A stretch of DNA of 64,000 nucleotides. It comes from Emergencia sp. 1XD21-10 (GTDB taxonomy: Bacteria; Bacillota; Clostridia; Peptostreptococcales; Anaerovoracaceae). This document shows, piece after piece, positions 25,037-34,194 of this stretch; the stretch's first letter is position 1; each line of letters starts with the position of its first letter. The notes under the pieces are model-generated. The model searched no databases and was not told the origin of the DNA. It saw nothing but the letters and a program-made list of their open reading frames with translations. The stretch covers positions 1-64,000 of the forward strand of contig NZ_QWEQ01000020.1 of assembly GCF_009936045.1 (NCBI RefSeq), in the 5' to 3' direction. The position numbers and the translations under genes are program-made.

Positions 25037-25828
25037 TTACCCCAAACTCACATCCAAAATCATCATAATCAGAAACCCCGCAATAAAGCCCAGGGTGGCG
25101 GTTTTGTCGCCTTCACACATCTGGGCTTCCGGCAGCAGTTCCTGAACGACAACATAAATCATCGTGCCAGCCGCAAAAGCTAGAAGCAGCGGCATCAGCG
25201 GCGTAATGAGGGTTGCAACAACTGCTGCCAGTACGCCGAAAATCGGCTCTACAATGGCAGACATACTGCCGATGAAAAAGGCTTTTTTCTTGCTCATTCC
25301 GTCTTTAATCAGAGGAAGGGCAACAGCAGTGCCTTCTGGATAATTTTGAATACCGATACCAAGGGCAAGCGCAGCTGCACCGGAGAAAAGGGCGGGATCA
25401 GCATCGCCTGCAAAGGCGAGAGAAAATGCGAGACCTACCGCCATACCTTCCGGAATATTGTGGATGGTGATGGCAAGCACCAGCATCAACGTGCTTTGTT
25501 TCAGACTGACCAGTTTTCCGCTGGAGAGTCTGCGCATGTAAGTGCGCTTCATATAAGCGTCAGCAATCAGAAGAACCATGACGCCAAGCAGGAAGCCGCC
25601 GGTGATAATCAGCCAGCTGATTTGTCCGTTTTCCTCCGCTCTGTCTATGCCTGGAAGGAGCAGCGACCAGACGGAAGCTGCCACCATAACACCACCTGCA
25701 AAGCCGAGGAAGACGCACTGTACACTGCTGCTGACCTCTTTCTTAACCCAAAAAACATTAAGGGCACCCAGCGAAGTTACCGAGAAGGTGAACAGGGTGC
25801 CCAGTAAAGCCCATATGATTCCGTTCAT
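25037..25828 (-). CDS. ZIP-family divalent metal transporter
   Basis: 263 residues, eight hydrophobic segments, GufA/ZupT-like. The metal-binding helix motifs are intact: HNIPEGMAVGLAFS near residue 122 and QNYPEGTAVALPL near residue 160. ZIP carriers import zinc, iron or manganese into the cytoplasm; the metal is not predictable here. It is 88 bases downstream of proA on the same strand, so it may be read from that operon, and its stop is 9 bases from a repeat hairpin. Confidence 0.92.
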   Translation of the reverse strand: MNGIIWALLGTLFTFSVTSLGALNVFWVKKEVSSSVQCVFLGFAGGVMVAASVWSLLLPGIDRAEENGQISWLIITGGFLLGVMVLLIADAYMKRTYMRRLSSGKLVSLKQSTLMLVLAITIHNIPEGMAVGLAFSLAFAGDADPALFSGAAALALGIGIQNYPEGTAVALPLIKDGMSKKKAFFIGSMSAIVEPIFGVLAAVVATLITPLMPLLLAFAAGTMIYVVVQELLPEAQMCEGDKTATLGFIAGFLIMMILDVSLG

Positions 25829-25915
25829 ATCATTCTATCACTCCAAACTCATAAAAATATTTCCATTGCTATATGTTATTCTTATGAATCGGCAGCGGAT
25901 TTGGTACGTCGTCCA

Positions 25916-27169
25916 CTAACGAATTTGACCGTTTCCTGTGATGATGTATTTATAAGATACCAGTTGACCTACGCCCATAGGACCTCTGGCATGAAGTTTC
26001 TGGGTGGAAATGCCGATTTCCGCGCCCAGCCCCATTTCGCCGCCATCAGTAAAGCGGGTGGAAGCATTGTGATAAACAGCTGCAGAGTCGACAGAGATAA
26101 GAAATTTATCTGCTGCCTCTTGATCGCCGGTCACAATGCAGTCGCTGTGGTGGGTGGAGTACTGCTCGATGTGAGCAATGGCTTCTTCTATAGAGTCGAC
26201 CACCTTTATGCCGAGAATGAAATCGAGATATTCCTGCCCCCATTCTTCAGAAGCGGCAGGGGTTGCGGACGGCAGGATTGCAAGAGCTGCACTGTCTCCG
26301 TGAAGGGCAACATTTTTTTCGGAAAGGCGCTCAGCCATGGCAGGCAGAAAACGCTCTGCGATATCTTTGTGCACCAGCACCTTTTCAGCAGCGTTACAGA
26401 CGGAAGGTCGGGAAGTTTTCGCATTGAAGACGATGTCCAGAGCCATATTGATATCAGCAGCTTTATCTACATAAATGTGGCAGTTGCCGGCGCCGGTTTC
26501 TATTACAGGCACTTTTGCGTTATCTACGACGGAACGAATCAGTCCAGCGCCACCTCTGGGAATCAGCACATCCAGGTATTCGGTCAGGGTCATCATTTCG
26601 GAAGCCGACTGTCTGGAAGTATCGGAAACCAGCTGTACGCAGTTGATATCCAGGGCTGATGCAGAAAGGGCGCTTCGCATAATTTCGGTAATCGCCTGAT
26701 TGGAATGAAATGCTTCTTTTCCACCGCGGAGAATACAAGCGTTACCTGCTTTGATACAGAGGGCTGCGCAGTCGCTGGTGACGTTAGGGCGAGCTTCAAA
26801 GATAATACCACAAACGCCGAGAGGCACTGCAGTTTTTTGAATATGTAAGCCGTTTGGCAAATCTCTTTCTTCTAAAATTTCTCCCACAGGGTCTTTCCAT
26901 TTGGAAACTGCGATAACCGCATCAGCCATGGAAGCGATACGCTCTGCAGTCAAAGTCAGCCTGTCTATCATAGAAGGAGAAAGAACACCGCGGGCAGCCT
27001 GAAGGTCTTTTTCGTTGGCTGCCAGGATATCTTCTGTGTGATTGACAAGGGCGTCAGCAATCAGCTCAAGCGCTTCGGTCTTGTCTTTCTCTTGGGCAGT
27101 GCGAAGTGCGCGTTCAGCCTGCTTGGCGCGCTGACCCATGGTTTCTAAAGTAGTCAAGCAGTGTTCCAT
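25916..27169 (-). CDS. proA: Glutamate-5-semialdehyde dehydrogenase
   Basis: 417 residues, gamma-glutamyl phosphate reductase, second step of proline synthesis. Landmarks: PLGVCGIIFEARPNVTSDCAALCIKAGNACILRGGKEA, PVIETGAGNCHIYVDKAAD and the active-site Cys in SRPSVCNAAEKVLVH near residue 257. Ends with the usual GPMGVGQLVSYKYIITGNGQ. Starts 3 bases after the proB stop. Confidence 0.97.
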   Translation of the reverse strand: MEHCLTTLETMGQRAKQAERALRTAQEKDKTEALELIADALVNHTEDILAANEKDLQAARGVLSPSMIDRLTLTAERIASMADAVIAVSKWKDPVGEILEERDLPNGLHIQKTAVPLGVCGIIFEARPNVTSDCAALCIKAGNACILRGGKEAFHSNQAITEIMRSALSASALDINCVQLVSDTSRQSASEMMTLTEYLDVLIPRGGAGLIRSVVDNAKVPVIETGAGNCHIYVDKAADINMALDIVFNAKTSRPSVCNAAEKVLVHKDIAERFLPAMAERLSEKNVALHGDSAALAILPSATPAASEEWGQEYLDFILGIKVVDSIEEAIAHIEQYSTHHSDCIVTGDQEAADKFLISVDSAAVYHNASTRFTDGGEMGLGAEIGISTQKLHARGPMGVGQLVSYKYIITGNGQIR

Positions 27170-27172
27170 AAT

Positions 27173-27979
27173 TTAGTCCTCCAAATTTCCAAAAATCGTT
27201 CCAATGTCTTTTCCGTCAAATAAGTCGTACAGATTTTCCGGACGGTCACCAGCAATGACGCAACACGGGATTTTCGCGCCTGTAGAAATCTGTGCCGCAC
27301 TGACTTTTGTTGCCATACCGCCGGTACCAAATTTGGAACCGGCGCCGCCTGCGAGGGTGGTGATTGCATCATCGATGACAGGTACGTGGGAGATGCGTTT
27401 TGCGTCGGGGTACTTTCTCGGATCTTTGTCGTAAAGTCCATCAATATCGGTTAAGATGACCAGAAGGTCAGCGTCCGTCAATGTAGCAACGATGGCAGAC
27501 AGGGTGTCATTGTCGCCGATACTGAGTCCCTCTAGTTCGTCAGTGGCAACGGTGTCGTTTTCGTTGACGATAGGAATAATACCGAGGGCAATCAGTTCAG
27601 AAAAGGTATTCTGAACGTTTTCTCGGCTTCGGTCGTTGTCTACGATATCTGCGGTGAGCAGAATCTGGGCTACAGTCTGACTGAACTCACCGAAAAATTT
27701 ATCGTACATAAACATCAACTCGCACTGTCCAATGGCAGCCAGCGCCTGTTTTTTGCTGGTTTCTTCGGGCCGAGTTGAAAGTCCCAGCTTGCCGATGCCG
27801 ACACCGATAGCGCCGGAGGAAACTAGAATGATTTCTTTTCCGGCATTCTGCAGATCGCATAGGACTTTGCAGAGGTTTTCGATGTGGCGCAGGTGCATTT
27901 TGCCGCCAGCGTGAGTCAGAGTAGAGGTGCCTACTTTGACGACGACTCTTCGACTATTTGTAATTTTATCTTTATTCAT
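27173..27979 (-). CDS. proB: Glutamate 5-kinase, PUA-less form
   Basis: 268 residues: an amino-acid kinase domain only, without the C-terminal PUA domain of the ~370-residue form. Visible motifs are VVKVGTSTLTH at the N-terminus, SSGAIGVGIGKLG, NENDTVATDEL and FGTGGMATKVSAA. Phosphorylates glutamate as the first proline step and is normally inhibited by proline. Its start overlaps the hydF end by 8 bases, placing proBA in the hydrogenase-maturation operon. Confidence 0.96.
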   Translation of the reverse strand: MNKDKITNSRRVVVKVGTSTLTHAGGKMHLRHIENLCKVLCDLQNAGKEIILVSSGAIGVGIGKLGLSTRPEETSKKQALAAIGQCELMFMYDKFFGEFSQTVAQILLTADIVDNDRSRENVQNTFSELIALGIIPIVNENDTVATDELEGLSIGDNDTLSAIVATLTDADLLVILTDIDGLYDKDPRKYPDAKRISHVPVIDDAITTLAGGAGSKFGTGGMATKVSAAQISTGAKIPCCVIAGDRPENLYDLFDGKDIGTIFGNLED

Positions 27980-29195
27980 GAAAAATCTCCAAGCTTCTAT
28001 CTAAAATCCCATTGATATGGGCGATGAGTGTACCGTAATTGGTAAAGGGAACGCCAGCTTCCTTGGCAAGTTCCATGCGAGAAAGCATTTCCCGCTCGTT
28101 TAGCATGCAGCCGCCGCAGTGGACGACCAGGGCGTAGGGGGATAAATCCTGCGGAAACTGCCCACCACTGGTGAAGTGAAAATCCAGCTTTTTTCCCGTA
28201 AACTTCTCAATCCAGCCGGGCAGTTTTACGGTGCCGATGTCTTCGCACTGCCTGTGGTGTGTACAGCCTTCTGAAATGAGTACCCGGTCGCCGTCAGAAA
28301 GCGTTGGCAGATGATGGGCGCCTTTTGACGCCGTTTCCAGAATACCTTTGAATCTCGCCATCAAAATGGAAAAGGAAGTCAAAGGTACGCTGCAGGGAAC
28401 GATTTCCTTCACCTGATGAAATGCTTGACTATCAGTAACTACCAGAGCAGGGGGGGCTTTCAGCGCGGAAAGACAGGCGGAAAGTTCCGGTACCTGAGTT
28501 ACCATAGAAATAGCGTGGGTGTCCAGAATATCGCGAAGGGTCTGCACCTGAGGCAGAATTAGTCTGCCCTTTGGGGCGGATTCGTCGATTGGCGTAACTA
28601 AAATCACCACATCATTTTTACTTAGCTTATCTCCGATGAGTTGCTTGACAGGTGCAGTAGATTTTCCCAGCTGTGCTAGTTTTTCTTTTAATTCTGTAAT
28701 GCCGCTGCCGGCTTTTGCACTGACTGCAAGGAACGGAAAATCAAAATCCTTTGTGCCGGGGACAGCTGCAAGGAGGTCAGTTTTGTTCAGTACGATGATG
28801 TAAGGAATCTGTTTTTTCTTCAGTAGTTCCATCAGAGAAAAATCGTCTGAGGATGGTTTTTCTGCAGCGTCGATGACCAGCACTGCAACATCGGTCTTTG
28901 CCAGTATCTGATAGGTTTTTTCTATCCGCTTTTCACCGAGGATGCCTTCATCATCAAGGCCTGGCGTATCGATAATTACTACAGGTCCCAGAGGCAGCAG
29001 CTCCATGGCTTTGCTGACCGGGTCGGTGGTGGTGCCTTTTACGTCAGATACGATGGAAAGGGACTGATCGGTCACTGCATTGACCAGACTGGACTTTCCG
29101 GCGTTGCGCCTGCCGAAAAAGCTGATATGCACTCTGTTTGCGCTGGGGGTCTGGGAAAGACCTGCCAAATTAGAATCTGAAGTCTCTCTTGCCAT
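27972..29195 (-). CDS. hydF: [FeFe]-hydrogenase maturation GTPase HydF
   Basis: About 407 residues. Era-like GTPase N-terminus (GRRNAGKSS, DTPGLDDEG, LNKTD), a dimerisation middle and a C-terminal cluster-binding domain with CTHHRQCEDIG and HCGGCMLNERE, the HydF [4Fe-4S] ligand region. HydF is the scaffold that carries the 2Fe precursor of the H-cluster to HydA. ATG 29195 is chosen on the AAGGAGAT site upstream; it lies within the end of hydG (26-base overlap). Confidence 0.95.
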   Translation of the reverse strand: MARETSDSNLAGLSQTPSANRVHISFFGRRNAGKSSLVNAVTDQSLSIVSDVKGTTTDPVSKAMELLPLGPVVIIDTPGLDDEGILGEKRIEKTYQILAKTDVAVLVIDAAEKPSSDDFSLMELLKKKQIPYIIVLNKTDLLAAVPGTKDFDFPFLAVSAKAGSGITELKEKLAQLGKSTAPVKQLIGDKLSKNDVVILVTPIDESAPKGRLILPQVQTLRDILDTHAISMVTQVPELSACLSALKAPPALVVTDSQAFHQVKEIVPCSVPLTSFSILMARFKGILETASKGAHHLPTLSDGDRVLISEGCTHHRQCEDIGTVKLPGWIEKFTGKKLDFHFTSGGQFPQDLSPYALVVHCGGCMLNEREMLSRMELAKEAGVPFTNYGTLIAHINGILDRSLEIFHE

Positions 29196-30600
29196 GTTCA
29201 ATCTCCTTGATATAGTCTTCTGCAATCTGACGAACTTTTTCCTTTGGAATGTTATCCAGTTCCTTATGAATCAGCGCTTCGCCAACTTCGCGGGTGGCGT
29301 CTTTCGCATAGTCCACCAGATATTCTTTCAGGGTCATCAGCGCGTTTGGATGGCAACAGTTTAGAATTTGTCCGTTTTTGCAGAGGGTCATGAAGCGGTC
29401 TCCAGTTCTGCCTTCTCTGTAGCAAGCGGTACAAAAACTTGGAATATAGTCCATATCCATGAGCCATTTTACTACTTCGTCCAGCGTTCTTTTGTCGTCG
29501 GTTTCAAACTGTGCGGAGTTTTCTTCTTCCGGCTCTTCTTCGTCGTAGCCGCCGACGCTGGTTCTGGAAGCACCGCTGATCTGGGAAATGCCCAGGTGCA
29601 GCGCGCGGGCGCGCATTTCCTGACTTTCTCTGGTAGACATGATCATGCCGGTATACGGAACAGCGATTCTGATGATGGCGATAATTTTTGCGAAGAGGTC
29701 GTCGGTAATACCGCCGTCTACGCCACCGTCAAAGTCGGAAGGGTCTACATCGTCTGCAGGTCTGATCCTCGGCACGCTGATGGTGTGCGGCCCGACGCCG
29801 TGTACTGCTTCCAGATGTTCTGCATGCATCAGAAGTCCGGCAAGTTCATAGCGATACAGGTCAAGACCGAAGAGTACGCCAAGACCGACATCGTCGATGC
29901 CAGCTTCCATGGCTCTGTCCATAGCTTCTGTATGCCAGTTGTAGTTGTGCTTCGGTCCGGTCGGATGCAGCTGTTCGTAGCTTTCTTTGTGGTAGGTTTC
30001 CTGGAACAGAATATAGGTACCGATGCCAGCATCTTTGAGCATTTTGTACTCTTCTACAGTAGTTGCGGCAATGTTCACATTGACACGGCGGATATCGCCG
30101 TTTTTATGGTGAATGGAATATACGGTTTTAATACATTCCAAAATGTATTCGATTGGGTTGTTGACAGGGTCCTCTCCGGCTTCCAGGGCAAGACGTTTGT
30201 GTCCCATATCCTGCAGGGCGATGACCTCTTTTTTGATTTCTTCCTGGGTCAGTTTTTTTCTTGCGATATGCTTGTTCTGATGGTGGTACGGACAGTAGAC
30301 ACAGCCGTTGACGCAGTAATTGGAAAGATACAGCGGCGCGAACATGACGATACGATTGCCGTAAAAGTCTTTCTTAATCTGTTCTGCCAGTGCGTACATT
30401 TCCTCGGTAATCTCTGGGTCTTCGCAGGAAAGCAGAACGGAGGCTTCTCTATGGCTTAAGCCTTTGCGAAGGGCAGCCTTATCTAAAATGGAGCGAACCA
30501 GTTTTTTGTTGTCCTTATTTGCGTCGGCATAAGCGAGGGTGTCTAAAATTTCCTCGTGACTGATAAATTCTTCTGCGTGTAATGATTTTGGATTGTACAT
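29170..30600 (-). CDS. hydG: [FeFe]-hydrogenase maturase HydG (radical SAM)
   Basis: 476 residues. Radical SAM cluster motif C-x3-C-x2-C in NYCVNGCVYCPY near residue 93 and the C-terminal auxiliary cluster CTACYREGRTGDRFM...CC characteristic of HydG. Splits tyrosine to give the CO and CN ligands of the H-cluster. Sits between hydE and hydF with the hydF start inside its end. Confidence 0.97.
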   Translation of the reverse strand: MYNPKSLHAEEFISHEEILDTLAYADANKDNKKLVRSILDKAALRKGLSHREASVLLSCEDPEITEEMYALAEQIKKDFYGNRIVMFAPLYLSNYCVNGCVYCPYHHQNKHIARKKLTQEEIKKEVIALQDMGHKRLALEAGEDPVNNPIEYILECIKTVYSIHHKNGDIRRVNVNIAATTVEEYKMLKDAGIGTYILFQETYHKESYEQLHPTGPKHNYNWHTEAMDRAMEAGIDDVGLGVLFGLDLYRYELAGLLMHAEHLEAVHGVGPHTISVPRIRPADDVDPSDFDGGVDGGITDDLFAKIIAIIRIAVPYTGMIMSTRESQEMRARALHLGISQISGASRTSVGGYDEEEPEEENSAQFETDDKRTLDEVVKWLMDMDYIPSFCTACYREGRTGDRFMTLCKNGQILNCCHPNALMTLKEYLVDYAKDATREVGEALIHKELDNIPKEKVRQIAEDYIKEIEHGKRDFRF

Positions 30601-30655
30601 GATATTTTTACTTCCTTTCTTTCGGGTCAGAATCTCTTTCCCGTTAGGTTTTAGT

Positions 30656-31717
30656 TCATTTTATGTCAGGATAGTCGCCGCGTGCGGTCACTATCTCATA
30701 ACCAATTCTTTCAACTTGTTTCTTTAATTGTAAAATACCCTCAGCACTTTCTGCGCCGGTGGCGATTTTATTGTCGTAGAGCCGATAGTTTTTCCGGACA
30801 GAAGCCGGAGAAAGGTTGGGCATGATGACGTTGGCGCCTGCACAGATGCCGCGAAGCCTGCCGTCTTCCGATGCCGTTCCGAGGGCTGTGGTTGCTGGGA
30901 GCAACGCTTTTGGCAAAAGGAGCCTAATGATGGAAAGAAGCTTTACGGTCAGGTCAGCAGAGCCGGCATACTCCTTTTCAAAGGGCGTGCCTGCAGCCGG
31001 AATGAAAGGTCCGATTCCAATCATATGAGGCTGAAATTCTACTAGAAACCGCAGGTCTTTCAGGATATGTTCTATGGTCTGACCTGGAGAGCCGACCATA
31101 AAGCCGCAGCCTACCTGATAGCCGATTTGTTTTAGGTGCTGCAGGCATTCCATGCGGTTTTCAAAGGAAAGGTCCTGCGGGTGCAGTTTTTGATAATGTG
31201 CTTTGTCTGCGGTCTCGTGGCGCAGAAGATATCTGTCTGCACCGGCATCAAAAAGTTTCTGATAGCTTTCCCAGGACCGTTCACCTGCAGACAAGGTGAT
31301 AGCACAGTCTGGGTGGGCAGCGCGAATTGCTTCGACCAGTGACGCCAGTCTGTCATCGTTCCAGTAAGGGTCTTCACCGCCCTGCAGAACAAAGGTGCGA
31401 AAGCCCAGTTCGTAGCCGTTTTTGCAGCACTGCAGAATTTCTTCCGGTGTTAGCCGGTAACGAGTCACGGACTTGCAGCCTTTGCGGATACCGCAATAAT
31501 AGCAGTCATTTTTGCAGTAGTTGGTAAATTCGATGAGACCTCTGATATAGACATGGTTTCCGAAGGTTTGTCTACGCAGGATATCTGCTCTTTCCTGCAG
31601 GTATTGGTTTTTCTCAAGGGAATCACAGGCAAGCAGTGCAAGGAGTGCGTCATCTTCCGGTACAGTACCTTTCGCCAAGGCGTCGATGGTATGCGTTACT
31701 GGATTATTCGTTGGCAT
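30656..31717 (-). CDS. hydE: [FeFe]-hydrogenase maturase HydE (radical SAM)
   Basis: About 353 residues; C-x3-C-x2-C motif in FTNYCKNDCYYCGIRKG near residue 62, then the barrel landmarks FRTFVLQGGEDPYW and CGFMVGSPGQT. HydE processes the iron-cysteine synthon in assembly of the H-cluster bridging ligand. Start set at ATG 31717, where the family N-terminus begins; the longer frame has no support. It overlaps the upstream regulator gene by 14 bases. Confidence 0.95.
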   Translation of the reverse strand: MPTNNPVTHTIDALAKGTVPEDDALLALLACDSLEKNQYLQERADILRRQTFGNHVYIRGLIEFTNYCKNDCYYCGIRKGCKSVTRYRLTPEEILQCCKNGYELGFRTFVLQGGEDPYWNDDRLASLVEAIRAAHPDCAITLSAGERSWESYQKLFDAGADRYLLRHETADKAHYQKLHPQDLSFENRMECLQHLKQIGYQVGCGFMVGSPGQTIEHILKDLRFLVEFQPHMIGIGPFIPAAGTPFEKEYAGSADLTVKLLSIIRLLLPKALLPATTALGTASEDGRLRGICAGANVIMPNLSPASVRKNYRLYDNKIATGAESAEGILQLKKQVERIGYEIVTARGDYPDIK

Positions 31718-31949
31718 AGGCGACCTTGCTGCTGATACCCGGCAGCTTTCCAATCTTACCGGACAGCGCGTTGATGCTATCTGACGGCGCATCAATGGCT
31801 ACGCTGATAATATGCATTTCTTTTTCCCTGTAGGGCAGTCCCATTCTGCCGATAATGTAACTGCTGTACTGATGCAGCATATCGTTAAGCTCTTCTACGA
31901 CATTTAAGTCTTTTACAATAATTGAAACTAATGCAACTCTGTTTTCCAT
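31704..31949 (-). CDS. TM1266-type iron-only hydrogenase system regulator
   Basis: 81-residue ACT-like protein (RVALVSIIVKDLNVVEELNDMLHQY, then REKEMHIISVAIDAPSDSINALSGKIGKLPGI). This family is annotated as putative regulator of the iron-only hydrogenase system and commonly heads hydEGF operons, as it does here. Start at ATG 31949 follows a strong AAGGAGG. No DNA-binding domain is visible, so how it would regulate is unclear. Confidence 0.85.
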   Translation of the reverse strand: MENRVALVSIIVKDLNVVEELNDMLHQYSSYIIGRMGLPYREKEMHIISVAIDAPSDSINALSGKIGKLPGISSKVAYANE

Positions 31950-32006
31950 TATAAACCTCCTTGTCATTATTTCTATGATAACATAAAAGTTGTAATATTT
32001 ATACAC

Positions 32007-32029
32007 AAAGTTTGATAAAATCAAACTTT
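32007..32029. promoter_or_regulatory. Palindrome upstream of the hydrogenase-maturation operon
   Basis: AAAGTTTGAT (32007-32016), AAA, ATCAAACTTT (32020-32029): perfect 10-bp arms. Half-sites TTGAT/ATCAA resemble Fnr-type sites but with a 3-base instead of 4-base centre. It has no T-run, so an operator is likelier than a terminator. Confidence 0.4.
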
Positions 32030-32089
32030 TCGTGTGAAAAAGAGCCGTGCTTACAAAGGAATGTAATGACGACTCTTTTTCTGAAAGAT

Positions 32090-32770
32090 TTATGAAATAT
32101 GGTTACTTGCTTTTTTCATCCACAGCGCCAGAAGCAGCAGGATTACAGCGCAAATCCAGACGGCTTTTTGGGAAAGCCAGAGACAAAACAAGGTGCCGGG
32201 AACTGCGCCTAAAGCAAAAGAAAAGGTCAGTGCCCCGAAGGTGCAGACGGTTTTTAAGGATTCTGCATCTTTTACTGTGAGAAATTTATATAATTTCTGA
32301 CCGACGTTTCTGATGTTGCCGGTGCAGATGGTTGTATTATGAGCAGTTCCCATACAGGTGCGGAAAAGGCATAGCTGAAATCCCATAAAAAAGGAAATAA
32401 ATAGGGTCACTGCCATGCTGGCGGTATCTTTGGGAACCAGACCTGCCAGAAACAGGGCGGCACTCTCAAGGAGGAGCGCTGTTTTTCGCCAGTCGCTTCG
32501 CATGTGCTTTCTGCCCAGCCATGCTTTGAGGAATTCACTGAAGGCGGCGCCGAGAATACAGGAAACAATGGGAAGAAAATAAGTCAGCGCGATATACCAG
32601 TTTCCCAGCGCCAGATTGATGCCAAGGTGTGACATGTTGGCTGTGTGCATATTGGCGAGAATCCCGTCTCTGGTCATGTAAGTATATGCGTTCATGTATC
32701 CGCCCACCAAGGTGATGATGATTAAAAACAGCGGGCGCTCCCAAGGGGGAAATGTGTTTTTCTTTTCCAT
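32090..32770 (-). CDS. DUF1275 (YoaK-family) membrane protein
   Basis: 226 residues, six hydrophobic segments, with the family pieces TLVGGYMNAYTYMTRDGILANMHTANMSHLG at the start and FFMGFQLCLFRTCMGTAHNTTICTGNIRNVG in the second half. Function unknown. ATG 32770 overlaps the stop of the YfcC gene by one base, so it is translationally coupled as third gene of the ggt-yfcC-DUF1275 operon. Confidence 0.88.
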   Translation of the reverse strand: MEKKNTFPPWERPLFLIIITLVGGYMNAYTYMTRDGILANMHTANMSHLGINLALGNWYIALTYFLPIVSCILGAAFSEFLKAWLGRKHMRSDWRKTALLLESAALFLAGLVPKDTASMAVTLFISFFMGFQLCLFRTCMGTAHNTTICTGNIRNVGQKLYKFLTVKDAESLKTVCTFGALTFSFALGAVPGTLFCLWLSQKAVWICAVILLLLALWMKKASNHIS

Positions 32771-34161
32771 TAGAACGGCCCCAGATTCATCAGTGTTGCG
32801 ATGGAAACCGACAGGAATCCGATGAAAATCCAAATGCCGCAGAGAGGCAGTACCCATTTTAAATATTTTTCAAAAGGCACCTTCGATACAACGATACAAG
32901 CCATCAGCGAGCCCAAAGTCGGACAGATTAGATTGGTAAAGCCGTCGCCATAGTGATAGGCTAAAACAGCAACCTGTCTGGTAATGCCGATGGTATCTGC
33001 CAGCGGCGCCATGATTGGAATCGTTGCAGCGGCCTGTCCTGAACCTGATGGAATGAGGAAATTCAGGAAGCACTGGAAGATATACATGCCGTTAGCTGCA
33101 ACAATCTTTGGCAGTCCGTCAAGAAGGTTGGAGGCATAGAACAGGATAGAATCGATTATAACACCGTCTTGCAAAGTCAAGAGAATGGCTTTTGCAATAC
33201 CGACGACCAGTGCAGCGAAGGTCATATCAGCAGCGCCGTTTACGAAGGATTTTGCCATAGCGTTGGGACTGATTTTTCCTGTAATTCCGATGATCAGGCT
33301 AAAGATTAAAAATAGGGTTGCAATTTCCAGCATGAACCATCCATATTGAAATACGCCGTAGAGCATGATTAGGATGAGGGAAACGAATTCGACCAGAATG
33401 ATATTCTGTCTTGTTGTGATCGGCATAAACTCTGTCGGAACCTCGTCTTCATCGGCTTCTTCCTCATACATAATACTTAACGTCGGGTCTTTTTGGATTT
33501 TATTCGCATACCGCAGCACGTACCATACGGTAACAACCAGGATTACGGCATACCAAATCAGTCTGTAACCAAGTCCTGAATACATCGGCAGGTCAGCAAG
33601 ACCCTGTGCCACACCGACGGTAAAGGGATTCATAAGGCCAGATACGAATCCGATTCTGGAACCAATCATGACAACCGCCAAGGCAACCATGTTGTCCAGT
33701 TTGAATTGTTTGCATAATGTAATTAGAATTGGAATATAGACGATGGCGTCTTCTGCCATACCAATAGTTCCGCCTAGGATTGAGAAAAGGAACATAAAGA
33801 TAACCAGTACTAAATTCTTTTTTTTGTCTAGTTTCTTTGCCAGATTATGTACGCCTGCATCCAGTGCGCCGGTATCCCGGATAATAGCAAGGGCGCCGCC
33901 GAAAATGAAGATAAAGAAGATGATGTCAGAGGCACTCTGCATGCCCAGCATAAACTCTTTCATGGTGTCGAAAAAGCTGAGACCGGCTTGTTCAACGTGG
34001 TGATAAGAGCCGGGAACAACAGCAATTCTTCCGGCTGCGTTTTCTGCTCGCTCAAAGGTTCCTGCAGGAACAATATGGGTTAAAATGGCACAAATCGCTA
34101 CCATAAAAAACAGGATTACGTTCGTATGAGGAATTTGAAATTTACGTTTTTTCTCTTTCAT
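32770..34161 (-). CDS. YfcC-family membrane transporter
   Basis: 463 residues with about twelve hydrophobic segments, YfcC/DcuC-like (COG1288). Landmarks are NVILFFMVAICAILTHIVPAGTF, IFGGALAIIRDTGALD, LGGTIGMAEDAIVYIPI and the second-half FLIPSGSGQAAATIPIMAPLAD. Annotated substrates in this family range from dicarboxylates to basic amino acids or peptides; none can be fixed here. It lies between a gamma-glutamyltransferase-family gene and DUF1275, suggesting uptake or release of the ggt substrate or product. Confidence 0.9.
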   Translation of the reverse strand: MKEKKRKFQIPHTNVILFFMVAICAILTHIVPAGTFERAENAAGRIAVVPGSYHHVEQAGLSFFDTMKEFMLGMQSASDIIFFIFIFGGALAIIRDTGALDAGVHNLAKKLDKKKNLVLVIFMFLFSILGGTIGMAEDAIVYIPILITLCKQFKLDNMVALAVVMIGSRIGFVSGLMNPFTVGVAQGLADLPMYSGLGYRLIWYAVILVVTVWYVLRYANKIQKDPTLSIMYEEEADEDEVPTEFMPITTRQNIILVEFVSLILIMLYGVFQYGWFMLEIATLFLIFSLIIGITGKISPNAMAKSFVNGAADMTFAALVVGIAKAILLTLQDGVIIDSILFYASNLLDGLPKIVAANGMYIFQCFLNFLIPSGSGQAAATIPIMAPLADTIGITRQVAVLAYHYGDGFTNLICPTLGSLMACIVVSKVPFEKYLKWVLPLCGIWIFIGFLSVSIATLMNLGPF

Positions 34162-34194
34162 TTTTTTCTCCTTACTGAAACTTCCGTGGAAGTT

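Noticed and set aside
29368-30459. 363-codon + frame opposite hydG
   Set aside because: Long only because of hydG codon bias on the other strand; translation has no recognisable domain.
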